Shown here one piece after another: positions 37,827 through 46,658 of a stretch of 64,000 bases of DNA (positions are counted from its first letter, which is position 1; the number at the start of each line of letters is the position of its first letter). Under the pieces are notes generated by a model that saw only the letters and a list, made by a program, of their open reading frames with translations, did not search any database and had not been told where the DNA came from. Origin of the DNA: Pelagihabitans pacificus (lineage in GTDB: Bacteria; Bacteroidota; Bacteroidia; Flavobacteriales; Flavobacteriaceae); contig NZ_VIKU02000007.1 in assembly GCF_009371985.2 (NCBI RefSeq), positions 62,001 to 126,000 on the forward strand, given 5' to 3'. Both the position numbers and the translations under genes were made by a program.

Positions 37827-38206
37827 TTTAGATTACTGTTATATTTTGGGAAGGGAACAAAGAACTACGCCGAAACCCACAAAACACCGAGGTTGTCCCT
37901 TTCCTTCAAATCTAGTGAATTTGAAGTAAAAAGCGACTTAAAATCCGTTGCCCCGAACAAAATTCCGGATGAATGCAATTGAAGGTATTTGTACTTTTTA
38001 TTAGGAACCGGAAATCCCTGCCTCTTCGGCGCGATGTTGCTGTTTTTATAGGGCATTGCGGTGCTCCGATGGTGAAAAATGACAAGGACATGGTGCAAAA
38101 TGTGAATTTTGCAGGAAAAAGAAAAAGTATAAATGAGTTCATTAACGTATTTTTAGGAACCAAAAAACGCTAAGCGTTTTATATTTACCAGCATTTTACG
38201 CCTCTT
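37827..38206. other. Intergenic region with an inverted repeat before bshC
   Basis: These 380 bases between the divergent M14 and bshC genes contain only short, unconvincing frames. Near the bshC end, bases 38164-38180 form a perfect inverted repeat (AAAACGCT-A-AGCGTTTT). It touches a TATATTTA -7-like box at 38180-38187. The repeat might bind a regulator of bshC, or be a small hairpin. Confidence 0.4.
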
Positions 38207-39814
38207 ATGGACATTGACTGTATTCCCTTTACAAAAACCGGGTATTTTTCCAAACTCATTTGTGACTACCTCGACGAAAAGAAAACGCTGCACCCTTTCT
38301 ATAATCGGTTTTTCCACTTGAAGGATTTCAAGGGCCAGCTCGAAGAAAAAGCGACCCATTTCCCCCTCGCCCATCGCGAGGTACTGTACGACGCCCTACA
38401 ACGGCAGTATCGGGATACCAAGACCTCCAAAAAGACCAAGGATCACCTTAGGCAATTAAAGGAACCGATTACCTTTACGGCGGTTACGGGACATCAATTG
38501 AATTTGTTCACCGGGCCCTTGTATTTTCTCTATAAAATCATTTCGACCATCAATCTGACCCAAGAATTGAAAACGGCGTATCCAAAGTTCAATTTTGTGC
38601 CGGTGTATTGGATGGCTACCGAAGACCATGATTTCGACGAAATCAACTACTTCAACTTTAAGGGAAAAAAACTGCAGTGGAACAAAGAGGTCAAGGGGGC
38701 GGTAGGGCGTTTGGCCACAGAAGGGCTCCAAGAGGTCTACGATGCCTTGGCGAATGAAATCGGGCCCGGTAAAAACGCGGAGGCACTGAAATCACTTTTC
38801 CGGAAAGCGTATTTGGAACACGACACCCTGACCGAGGCGACCCGATATCTGGCGAATGAACTTTTTGGGGGATACGGACTTGTCATCTTGGACGGGGATG
38901 ATGCGGCTTTGAAGCGACTGCTTGTGCCATACGCCAAAAGGGATCTATTGGAAAACCTGGCCTTTTCCATGGTCTCCGAAACCATTGCAGCACTTGATGG
39001 GTTACCGGAAAAATATGGGATTCAGGTGAACCCGAGGGAAATCAATTATTTTTATCTTAAAGATGGTCTTCGCGAACGCATTATCGAGAAAGACGACCAT
39101 TTCTTTGTCAATGAGACTAATTTGCAGTTTTCGAAAGAGGCCCTATTAACAGAGTTGGAAACACACCCGGAGCGCTTCTCTCCCAACGTAATCGCCCGGC
39201 CCCTATATCAAGAAGTGATTCTTCCCAACCTCTGCTATATCGGTGGGGGCGGTGAAATAGCCTATTGGTTGGAACTCAAAGCAATGTTCGATGCCATGCA
39301 AGTGCCGTTTCCCATACTGCTTTTGCGTAACTCCGCTTTGCTCATCTCCAAAAAGCAACAAAAGAAACTGGGGAAGCTGAATCTCTCGGTGGAGGACTTA
39401 TTCTTGGAACAACACGCTTACATCAATAAGAAAATCCGCGAAATCTCGAACATCGATATCGACTTTTCTCCGCAAAAGCAACACTTGGAAAAACAGTTCG
39501 AGGCGCTTTACGAACTAGCCGAAAAGACCGACCCTTCCTTTTTGGGGGCGGTCAAAGCCCAGGAGGTTAAGCAGAAAAACGGACTGGACAAACTCGAAAA
39601 GCGACTACTGAAGGCACAGAAACGTAAATTGGCCGACCACGTCGAGCGGATGACCGATTTACAGAACCAATTATTTCCCAACCAGTCGCTTCAAGAAAGA
39701 AATCAAAACTTTGCAGAGGTCTACCTGGAACTGGGAACGGAGTTGATTCCGACGCTCGTAAAAAGCCTAAAACCTTTACAAACCGAGTTTATGATTTTGA
39801 AATATGGGAAGTAA
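38207..39814 (+). CDS. bshC: Bacillithiol biosynthesis cysteine-adding enzyme BshC
   Basis: Adds cysteine to glucosaminyl-malate in the last step of bacillithiol synthesis, in the cytoplasm. The 535-residue length fits. The nucleotidyltransferase-like core has the family motif VTGHQLNLFTGPLYFLYKI (residues 95-113), followed by VPVYWMATEDHDFDEIN. The last third is a long coiled coil, as in known BshC structures. Bacillithiol is the main low-molecular-weight thiol in many Bacteroidota. The inverted repeat upstream may be its operator. Confidence 0.93.
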   Translation: MDIDCIPFTKTGYFSKLICDYLDEKKTLHPFYNRFFHLKDFKGQLEEKATHFPLAHREVLYDALQRQYRDTKTSKKTKDHLRQLKEPITFTAVTGHQLNLFTGPLYFLYKIISTINLTQELKTAYPKFNFVPVYWMATEDHDFDEINYFNFKGKKLQWNKEVKGAVGRLATEGLQEVYDALANEIGPGKNAEALKSLFRKAYLEHDTLTEATRYLANELFGGYGLVILDGDDAALKRLLVPYAKRDLLENLAFSMVSETIAALDGLPEKYGIQVNPREINYFYLKDGLRERIIEKDDHFFVNETNLQFSKEALLTELETHPERFSPNVIARPLYQEVILPNLCYIGGGGEIAYWLELKAMFDAMQVPFPILLLRNSALLISKKQQKKLGKLNLSVEDLFLEQHAYINKKIREISNIDIDFSPQKQHLEKQFEALYELAEKTDPSFLGAVKAQEVKQKNGLDKLEKRLLKAQKRKLADHVERMTDLQNQLFPNQSLQERNQNFAEVYLELGTELIPTLVKSLKPLQTEFMILKYGK

Positions 39815-39880
39815 ATGCTACTTGTGCAGGTAAATATTGAAAAGTTTTTCTTGTCCAAAATAGACCATCCGACAAAACGT

Positions 39881-40453
39881 TTACTTTCTGCCCAGGGCCG
39901 CACCGATTTTGTCGTTCCATTCAAACTGCTGCTCCCGATTCCTTGAGAAATTGGTCTCCTCGTCATAATGGTTCTGAAAATCGTTCAATTCCTTGGTAAT
40001 CTCCCGATAAATGGCCTTTATCTCGGCCTTTACGTTTTTGGTAAACTTGGTTTCCGCCAAACGCTTTCGCATTTTACGGGCATAGAGTTCCGAGATATCG
40101 AAATGCAGTTGTTCATGTCCTAAAATGACCGAATCACAAAGTGCCGGCTGATACCACGATTGATCGGGGTAAAAATGAGCACTTACCCGAAAATCGAGCT
40201 GTACGTCATCCCCGTTGATCATCGAGGAAAACGTATAGGAAATTCCACTGGCGGTTACCGCCGCCGCCCTTGAATTGCTGGGCCTTCCCTTAAAATTGTT
40301 CCAATTCAACCTGGTATTGGGTGTCCAGGCTATGGTCTCCTCTTGAACGGGATGTACAAACGCTGAGCAAACTACCAGCAAACCAATTATAATGTACGAA
40401 CGGATACCCAAGAATACAACTTTTTTAGGGCCTTGCACCTGCGTAAGTTGCAT
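39881..40453 (-). CDS. DUF922 predicted secreted zinc protease
   Basis: A 190-residue protein with an N-terminal hydrophobic anchor (about residues 17-34). It carries the metalloprotease motif H113-E114-x-x-H117 (GHEQLHFD), with the DUF922 context ILGHEQLHFDISELYARKMRKRL following it. The WTPNTRLNWNNFKG motif near residue 43 is also typical of flavobacterial DUF922 proteins. Substrates are unknown. It converges with bshC. Confidence 0.8.
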   Translation of the reverse strand: MQLTQVQGPKKVVFLGIRSYIIIGLLVVCSAFVHPVQEETIAWTPNTRLNWNNFKGRPSNSRAAAVTASGISYTFSSMINGDDVQLDFRVSAHFYPDQSWYQPALCDSVILGHEQLHFDISELYARKMRKRLAETKFTKNVKAEIKAIYREITKELNDFQNHYDEETNFSRNREQQFEWNDKIGAALGRK

Positions 40454-40703
40454 TGCAAAAACCCAATTGACTCGGCAATCGAGATTTTAATGCTTTAAAA
40501 CCTGGCCGTCCTCATAAAGCCATTTCGATGGCAAAAGGTCTTAAAGTCGACATATTTTTTCAGTTGACTGCCTCGTGGGACTGCCCGGAGGGAGTCTACC
40601 ATTACTAACGGAAATTTGTTGCCAAAAGTATGCCCAAGACAAAATGCCGCAACACGTTTTGTATCACGTGTTCCAAGAAGTTGATGTGGTGGTTGTAGGA
40701 GTT

Positions 40704-42872
40704 TTAAAGTTTCAGTTCCTTTATCCGCATCTCCTCGTAGGTAATGATATAGGAAGACTGATTGAAATAACCCGAGGCTGGGTCTTTTTCGTAACTGAAT
40801 TTGTTTCCGGCATATTCGGTTTCCCCAATAATTTTGGAGATTGCGAAGAGGTCGTTCTTGTAGGCCAGCTTCAATAGTAGATCGTACATCACATCAAAAC
40901 CACGAACTGCAAATCGATCGGGCACATCCCCGAATCGCTCTTGATACCTCTTTACAAAGGCGTTGTTGGCGACCTCCCTACTCACTGAGGGATAGGTGAA
41001 TCTCAAATTTGACAGGTGGGTTATCGAAATGGCCTCGTTATCAAAGGCCCTGTTCCTGTTGGTCGTAAACATGCGTACTTTCACCTCCTCGGTATTGCTC
41101 GAGTTGAGGATGGAACTCACACTGGGAACCAATTTCTCGTTGTCGGTTTCCAAGAACACCCAATTTTCCTGCTCGGGCGATAACAGTTCCACAAATTTTT
41201 CCAAATCGAGCGAAATGTTCTTTTCCTCTTCAATCAATTCGGCCACTTTTGCCTGGGGAAACCGTTGTAAAAGCATCTTTTGAACCGTATCGTTCTTTTT
41301 ATCGGCGATGATTATGATATTTTGATCGGTGACCAAGCTATCCATATAGGTGAGCATTTGTTCACGCAGTATGTGCTGGGGGGTATAGGTAAAAAATACA
41401 TTGGGCAAACTGATGTTGCTCTGAACGGGTATTGGAGCTACCACCGGCACTTCCACACCGGATGCCCTGACCGCGGTTTCTTTTATCGAAAGGGCGTCCA
41501 AGGGACCGAAGATAGCATTGTACTCCCCTAAACTTTCCCTGGACAATAACTCTTTGGTCTTGTTCAGGTTCAACTCATTATCCAAAGTCTTCACGTCGAC
41601 GGAAATCCCCAATTCGGCGATAGAATCGACAGCAATCAACGCCCCCGAATACAGTCCTAGGCTCAATTTTACATCATTTCTTTTTGTTATGGCTTCCTTT
41701 ACAGACTCCTTTTCGCCCATGTTGAGGCGATCCAAACGAAAGGGTAACAGGAACAACACTTTGGGCTTCACCGCTGGGTTGATACTGTCCATCAAATCGA
41801 TCTTGTCGAGCACCAGGGCATTGCGCACCTCAAAATTGCCCTTTTGGGTCTTGGGTAATTTTAAGACCATCCCTGCCTTGAGTCCGTCTTTCAGTGCCGG
41901 ATTCAGTTCCAACAACTCCCTATAGCCAATGCCCAACTTACGGGTCAGCGAGAACTCGGTCTGTTTGGGTTTCACTTCGTAAAAAATGTAATTGTCGGTA
42001 TTCACATCACCGGGATCCAGCTTCCGTTCCGGGAGTCGAATGACCATGCCTTCCTTGAGGCCGCCCCGTTCACTGATCTCCGGATTCAAGCGCACTACTT
42101 CTTCGGCCTTGACCCCGAACTGCCGTTCGAGCTGATAAAAATTCATTTTGGGCGGTACCGTGTAGGATCGGTACAATTGCGTCTCCTGTTCCTTGATCGA
42201 ACTACCCGGTTTTCTGGGAACCTTTAGCTCCTGTCCTTCCCTTAAATAATCCGAGGTTTTTGATAAATCGGGATTCAGAACCAATAGGCTATCGATGGTA
42301 ATGCCGTATTTATGCGCGATACTCCAGCGCGTTTCCTTGGGGGCCACGGTGTAGGTATCTAGGGAATCCATCGACAGTTCCATATCTTCAGGCCTGGGCC
42401 TTTTGTATTTCGGGATACGGAGCACCATCTTTTTCTTTAACTGGGAGGAATACAACTCCTTATTATAGCGTTTAATGTCTTCCTCGGTGATATTGTAACG
42501 TTTGGCAATACCGTAGAGCGTTTCCTTTCTTCGTACCTTGTGGGAGGTAAAGCCGATAGGTGCCTCCTGCAACGTTGCCAACTCCTTGGTATCTTCCCCT
42601 CCCCGGGGATAGGTGGCATCGGGTAGTTTGGCCCCAGCCTGTTGTCTTTTTGCCGGAATCACTAGGATGGTATTGGGCCTGAGGTCTTGACCCACCTTGA
42701 TTTCTTTGTTGTAGATAAGAATGTCGGCAATGGTCACCCCGTATTTTTGGGCCACTTGTTCCAGGGTCTCCCCCTGTTGTACGTTATGACTGGTAAATTT
42801 TTGAGCCGTTACCTTGCAACTGAACACTACAAATAGTAATGCAAAGCCTATGTGTTTGAAATAGCTTTTCAT
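40704..42872 (-). CDS. LysM-repeat protein with periplasmic binding-protein type I domain
   Basis: A 722-residue protein when started at the ATG at 42872, two bases after the guaA stop; a longer start at 42884 would overlap guaA. It has a signal peptide, with a possible lipobox cysteine in VFSCKV. Then come five LysM repeats (about residues 25-345; each with the pattern of a helix-turn carrying 'E-T-L' or similar and ending in LxIP or LKLP). The C-terminal half (about 370-700) resembles Leu/Ile/Val-type binding proteins (KVLFLLPFR, NAIFGPLDA, VVAPIP). It probably binds peptidoglycan and senses or binds a ligand. It is translated with guaA. Confidence 0.85.
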   Translation of the reverse strand: MKSYFKHIGFALLFVVFSCKVTAQKFTSHNVQQGETLEQVAQKYGVTIADILIYNKEIKVGQDLRPNTILVIPAKRQQAGAKLPDATYPRGGEDTKELATLQEAPIGFTSHKVRRKETLYGIAKRYNITEEDIKRYNKELYSSQLKKKMVLRIPKYKRPRPEDMELSMDSLDTYTVAPKETRWSIAHKYGITIDSLLVLNPDLSKTSDYLREGQELKVPRKPGSSIKEQETQLYRSYTVPPKMNFYQLERQFGVKAEEVVRLNPEISERGGLKEGMVIRLPERKLDPGDVNTDNYIFYEVKPKQTEFSLTRKLGIGYRELLELNPALKDGLKAGMVLKLPKTQKGNFEVRNALVLDKIDLMDSINPAVKPKVLFLLPFRLDRLNMGEKESVKEAITKRNDVKLSLGLYSGALIAVDSIAELGISVDVKTLDNELNLNKTKELLSRESLGEYNAIFGPLDALSIKETAVRASGVEVPVVAPIPVQSNISLPNVFFTYTPQHILREQMLTYMDSLVTDQNIIIIADKKNDTVQKMLLQRFPQAKVAELIEEEKNISLDLEKFVELLSPEQENWVFLETDNEKLVPSVSSILNSSNTEEVKVRMFTTNRNRAFDNEAISITHLSNLRFTYPSVSREVANNAFVKRYQERFGDVPDRFAVRGFDVMYDLLLKLAYKNDLFAISKIIGETEYAGNKFSYEKDPASGYFNQSSYIITYEEMRIKELKL

Positions 42873-42874
42873 GG

Positions 42875-44416
42875 TTATTCCCATTCTATCGTCGCCGGGG
42901 GTTTGGAGCTGATGTCATACACCACACGATTCACGCCCGGTACTTTGTTGATAATATCGTTCGAGGTTTTTTGTAAAAATTCATAGGGCAAATTCACCCA
43001 ATCGGCGGTCATTCCATCGGTACTTTCCACCGCCCGTAAAGCTACACATTTTTCATAAGTGCGCTCGTCGCCCATCACCCCTACACTATGTACGGGTAAA
43101 AGCATGGCTCCGGCCTGCCAGACCTGATCATATAATCCCCAATCGCGTAATCCTTGGATAAAAATATGATCCACCTCTTGTAGAATCGCTACTTTTTCCC
43201 GGGTAATATCCCCTAGGATGCGGATCGCGAGACCTGGTCCGGGAAAGGGATGACGGCCCAAACGTTCGGGATGGATGTCCAAACTGGCCCCTACACGCCG
43301 TACTTCGTCCTTAAACAACATCTTTAAAGGTTCTACCACTTTCAGTTTCATAAAATCGGGCAAGCCCCCAACATTGTGGTGGCTTTTGATGGTCGCTGAA
43401 GGGCCGCCGGTGGCCGAGACGGATTCGATCACATCCGGATAGATGGTGCCCTGCGCCAGCCATTTGGCATCCTCGACCAAGTGTGCCTCGTCGTCGAATA
43501 CTTCGATAAACACCCGTCCGATGATCTTTCTTTTTTTCTCGGGATCGCTCTCCCCGGCCAAGGCGTCCAAAAAACGTGCCGAAGCATCGACACCCTTTAC
43601 ATTGAGGCCCATGCCCTTGTACTGTTCGAGCACATCCTCGAACTCGTTTTTCCGCAACAGACCGTTGTTCACAAAAATACAATGAAGGTGGGTTCCGATC
43701 GCCTTGTGCAACAAAACGGCGGCCACGGTGGAATCGACCCCGCCCGATAGCCCTAAAATCACTTTGTCGTCACTCCCTATTTTTTCCTTGAGTTCGGCAA
43801 CCGTTTTTTCCACGAAGGCATCCGGGGTCCAGGTTTGTTTGAGGCCCGCGATATGGATCAAGAAATTTTCCAATAGTTGCTTGCCTTGGGTGGTGTGGTA
43901 TACTTCGGGGTGGAATTGGATGCAATAGGTATCCTCCCCATCGAATTTAAAGGCCGCATTCTTAACGTCGTGGGTACTGGCCAGCAAGGTCGTGTTTTCC
44001 GGGAGTGTCTTTATGGTGTCGGCATGGCTCATCCATACCTGGGAGCCATCTGTAATCTCATAGAAAAAGGGTTCGGTACCGGAGATGGCGGTCAGGTTGG
44101 CCCGCCCGTACTCCCGGGTATTCGATTTTTCCACACTACCCCCATTAAAGTGGGCCAGGTACTGTGCCCCGTAACAAACCCCCAAGAGCGGTTTTTTTCC
44201 CTTGATTTCCGACAGGTCGGGATGGGGGGCATCCTCGGCCCGTACGGAGTATGGTGATCCCGAAAGAATGACCGCCCCATATGCGGAAAGGTCTTCGGGA
44301 AGCTTGTTATAGGGTTTGATTTCGCAGAAAATATTCAGTTCACGTACCCTTCTGGCAATGAGTTGGGTGTACTGCGAACCGAAGTCGAGAATAAGGACGT
44401 TGTTTTGCATGGGCAA
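42875..44416 (-). CDS. guaA: GMP synthase (glutamine-hydrolysing)
   Basis: Converts XMP to GMP using glutamine and ATP in purine synthesis. The 513-residue length is normal. The N-terminal glutamine amidotransferase shows the nucleophile in [11 protein letters not shown] and a later HPEV. The ATP pyrophosphatase domain has the PP-loop [11 protein letters not shown] near residue 222. The C-terminal dimerisation domain ends in the conserved [14 protein letters not shown]. The LysM gene follows after two bases, so the pair is one transcription unit. A start two codons later (MQNNVLIL) is also possible. Confidence 0.97.
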   Translation of the reverse strand: MPMQNNVLILDFGSQYTQLIARRVRELNIFCEIKPYNKLPEDLSAYGAVILSGSPYSVRAEDAPHPDLSEIKGKKPLLGVCYGAQYLAHFNGGSVEKSNTREYGRANLTAISGTEPFFYEITDGSQVWMSHADTIKTLPENTTLLASTHDVKNAAFKFDGEDTYCIQFHPEVYHTTQGKQLLENFLIHIAGLKQTWTPDAFVEKTVAELKEKIGSDDKVILGLSGGVDSTVAAVLLHKAIGTHLHCIFVNNGLLRKNEFEDVLEQYKGMGLNVKGVDASARFLDALAGESDPEKKRKIIGRVFIEVFDDEAHLVEDAKWLAQGTIYPDVIESVSATGGPSATIKSHHNVGGLPDFMKLKVVEPLKMLFKDEVRRVGASLDIHPERLGRHPFPGPGLAIRILGDITREKVAILQEVDHIFIQGLRDWGLYDQVWQAGAMLLPVHSVGVMGDERTYEKCVALRAVESTDGMTADWVNLPYEFLQKTSNDIINKVPGVNRVVYDISSKPPATIEWE

Positions 44417-44536
44417 AAATAGGAAAATCGGAAATTTGGGGAAGCGTTCTTGCTGGATATTTACAAGAGGTTTTTAACAAGAGTCCAAATGTTAAAAAAA
44501 TCTGTATTTTAGAACTCCCCACAAAGCCAAACCGAT

Positions 44537-46399
44537 ATGAAGTTTTACAGGACCCTCAAAATCATTCTACTTTTATTTTCATGCATGCTGTCATACGCAC
44601 AAGAAGAGATAGACAGTTTATTATCCATTTACAATAATGCCAATATCGCGGACAGCGTAAAGTTTCAAACTACCAGAGAACTTTACAAAAAGACCTTTTT
44701 AAATGATCTGCCGAAGTCCGAAGAATACGCGCGTGAACTTTTAAGGATAGCGAATAAAACCAAAAATTATGAACATCTAGCTATCGCAAATGAATATTTG
44801 GCCGGATTTTATCATCAGTCGCAACAAAATGATTCCGCTAAGTTCTATTATAGAGAAGTCCTTGACCTTCGAAAACAAAAAAATGATATTCTTGCCATTG
44901 CGAGAGCTGAAGATAACATAGCCTTGCTAGAATTTAAAAAGGGAAATTATAAATATGCAGATAGTGTTTTATCAAAAAGCATTGAGGCATATAAGTCTTT
45001 AAATGATTCTGTAGATGTAGCTTATAATTATGATATGTTAAGCCGTGTTTACGAACATCAAGGTTTCTACAGGCGTGCATTGCAAAGCTCCTTGAACTCA
45101 TATCAAATTTACAATGCGCTCCAAAATGAAAGTGGTAAGGCCGATGCTTTGGTTCAATTGGCAATCGTCGAGAATAGCCTTGGTAATTTTGAACAAGGGA
45201 TCAAGTACAATCTTGAAGCGTTGGAAATTCTCGAGAAAAACAACAATAATTATTTTTCTGCTGTCGCCAACATCAATCTTAGTGAAAACTATTTAGACTT
45301 GCACAAATTAGAAAATGCGGAAAAATTTGCCCAAAAAGGGCTGAAATTATCAACTGAAATGCAAGCCCCTGAAATGCAGGCTGATGCGCTCAACATTTTA
45401 GCCAAGATAAGTCTTGACCAAGAAAATTTGAACCAGGCTTTGGACCACGCCAAAAAAGCGCTTCAGATTTACGAAAAGATCGAAATATCAAACGGTATCC
45501 TTGAATCGATGAACATGCTGGGAAATATTCACAATAAGTTAGACGATGAAAATAGTGCTTTGCGATATCTAAATAAGGCCGTAGAGGTAGGAGAAAATAA
45601 AAAAGCTAATTCCTTTCTCGCAGAAGCATATTATCATCGGGCATTAGCAAATAAAAAATCAGGTAATCTGACTGAAGCATTTGATGATTATAAGAATTTT
45701 CATGAATTAAAGGAAAACTTCTTGAATGATGCAAAGTCAAAACAGATTGAGGAAATGCGTGCCATCTTCGACACCGAAAAAAAGGAACAACAAATCGCCC
45801 AACAAGAAACTGAAATCAATCTTTTGGAAGAGCGCGAAAAAGTAAGTAATCTTCAAAAATTGATATTGGGTGGCGGTCTGGGATTATCGCTCATAGCACT
45901 TGGTTTTGGTTTTTATGGTTTTCGGCAACGAAATCGACGCAACAAACTTGAAAAAGAAAAGGTAGAGGCCGAACTAGCTTTTAAAAAGAAAGAATTGACC
46001 ACCCACGCCCTGCACTTGGCCAAAAAGAACGAAATCTTGGAACAAGTAAAACAAAAGGCCAAAGAACTGAAATCAATGGAAAATGTGGAAAAAGGCTACC
46101 AGACCTTGATACAGACCATCAACTTTGACCAACAAGACGACAAGGCCTGGGAGAATTTTACACAATACTTTGAGGCGGTGCATAAAGATTTTGCGAAACT
46201 GGCCATGGCAAAATACCCTGATATCACCAAAAATGAACTCCGCCTCATGGCCTTGTTGAAGATGAACCTCTCTTCAAAGGAGATTGCCAATATCCTCAAT
46301 ATTTCTTCCGACGGGGTCAAAAAAGCCCGCCAGCGTTTGCGCAAAAAAATGGACCTTTCACCAGAAGATTCCCTTGAAACCACGGTGATGGCTATTTGA
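44537..46399 (+). CDS. Transmembrane TPR regulator with C-terminal LuxR-type HTH (regulator 1)
   Basis: A 620-residue protein with a signal peptide (cleavage after residue 21, SYA-QE), a long periplasmic array of TPR repeats (about residues 25-395), a coiled coil, one membrane helix at about 442-462, and a 158-residue cytoplasmic part. The end is a LuxR-like helix-turn-helix (SSKEIANILNIS at 578-589, recognition helix about 590-604). So a periplasmic signal could be passed directly to DNA. The TPR part looks more AT-rich than the neighbouring genes. The toxin gene with four GTACCC sites lies directly downstream, so it is the likely target. No family with known function was recognised. Confidence 0.85.
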   Translation: MKFYRTLKIILLLFSCMLSYAQEEIDSLLSIYNNANIADSVKFQTTRELYKKTFLNDLPKSEEYARELLRIANKTKNYEHLAIANEYLAGFYHQSQQNDSAKFYYREVLDLRKQKNDILAIARAEDNIALLEFKKGNYKYADSVLSKSIEAYKSLNDSVDVAYNYDMLSRVYEHQGFYRRALQSSLNSYQIYNALQNESGKADALVQLAIVENSLGNFEQGIKYNLEALEILEKNNNNYFSAVANINLSENYLDLHKLENAEKFAQKGLKLSTEMQAPEMQADALNILAKISLDQENLNQALDHAKKALQIYEKIEISNGILESMNMLGNIHNKLDDENSALRYLNKAVEVGENKKANSFLAEAYYHRALANKKSGNLTEAFDDYKNFHELKENFLNDAKSKQIEEMRAIFDTEKKEQQIAQQETEINLLEEREKVSNLQKLILGGGLGLSLIALGFGFYGFRQRNRRNKLEKEKVEAELAFKKKELTTHALHLAKKNEILEQVKQKAKELKSMENVEKGYQTLIQTINFDQQDDKAWENFTQYFEAVHKDFAKLAMAKYPDITKNELRLMALLKMNLSSKEIANILNISSDGVKKARQRLRKKMDLSPEDSLETTVMAI

Positions 46400-46452
46400 T
46401 TGTTCAAATTTTATCCTCCCGAACACCCAATAAAATCGAGGGTTTCCAACCT

Positions 46453-46501
46453 GTACCCTTTTTGTACCCCCTCTTAAATTAGGCGTACCCTTTTCGTACC
46501 C
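46453..46501 (+). promoter_or_regulatory. Four-site operator upstream of aerolysin-like toxin gene
   Basis: The hexamer GTACCC occurs four times in the same direction, at 46453, 46464, 46485 and 46496, with start-to-start spacing 11, 21 and 11. The copies therefore lie on one face of the helix as two pairs. The last copy begins 38 bases before the -7 box. This placement fits an activator site, and the upstream TPR-LuxR regulator is the obvious candidate to bind it. The second cassette has the same layout with a different hexamer. Confidence 0.75.
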
Positions 46502-46533
46502 CCTTCCTTTTTTTAGACCCGAAACCCAAGCTT

Positions 46534-46541
46534 TAGGTTTG
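46534..46541 (+). promoter_or_regulatory. -7 promoter box of toxin gene 1
   Basis: TAGGTTTG matches the Bacteroidota -7 consensus TAnnTTTG exactly. A poor -33 element (TTTTAG at 46511) lies upstream, as expected for a promoter that needs an activator. The start of transcription should be near 46546, at the foot of the leader hairpin. Confidence 0.75.
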
Positions 46542-46544
46542 TGG

Positions 46545-46624
46545 TGTTGTTATATGTCAACAACAAGTTTTGTGGTCTTGCTCGGTTCGATACTGCAGAT
46601 CAAAACCGAGTAGGTCACACAAAA
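46545..46624 (+). promoter_or_regulatory. Structured 5' leader of toxin gene 1
   Basis: The leader is predicted to fold as P1, 46545-46551 with 46559-46565 (TGTTGTT/AACAACA); P2, 46568-46574 with 46618-46624 (TTTTGTG/CACAAAA); and inside P2, P3, 46581-46587 with 46604-46610 (CTCGGTT/AACCGAG). P3 has a loop containing CTGCAG. Between P2 and P3 lie conserved strands GTCTT and AGGTC. The second toxin gene has the same layout with compensating changes. It could be a protein-binding or ligand-binding RNA, or an mRNA-stabilising leader. Confidence 0.65.
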
Positions 46625-46658
46625 TCAAATTTAAGTTTAACCGCAAAACAAATAGATG

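Noticed and set aside
37973-38173. Plus-strand 66-codon frame between the M14 gene and bshC
   Set aside because: No family features, an overlapping frame on the other strand, and it runs through the inverted repeat and promoter region of bshC.
46584-46592. GGTTCGATAC in leader 1, resembling a tRNA T-arm
   Set aside because: No acceptor, D or anticodon arms fit around it, and the bases belong to the P3 stem shared with the second leader.
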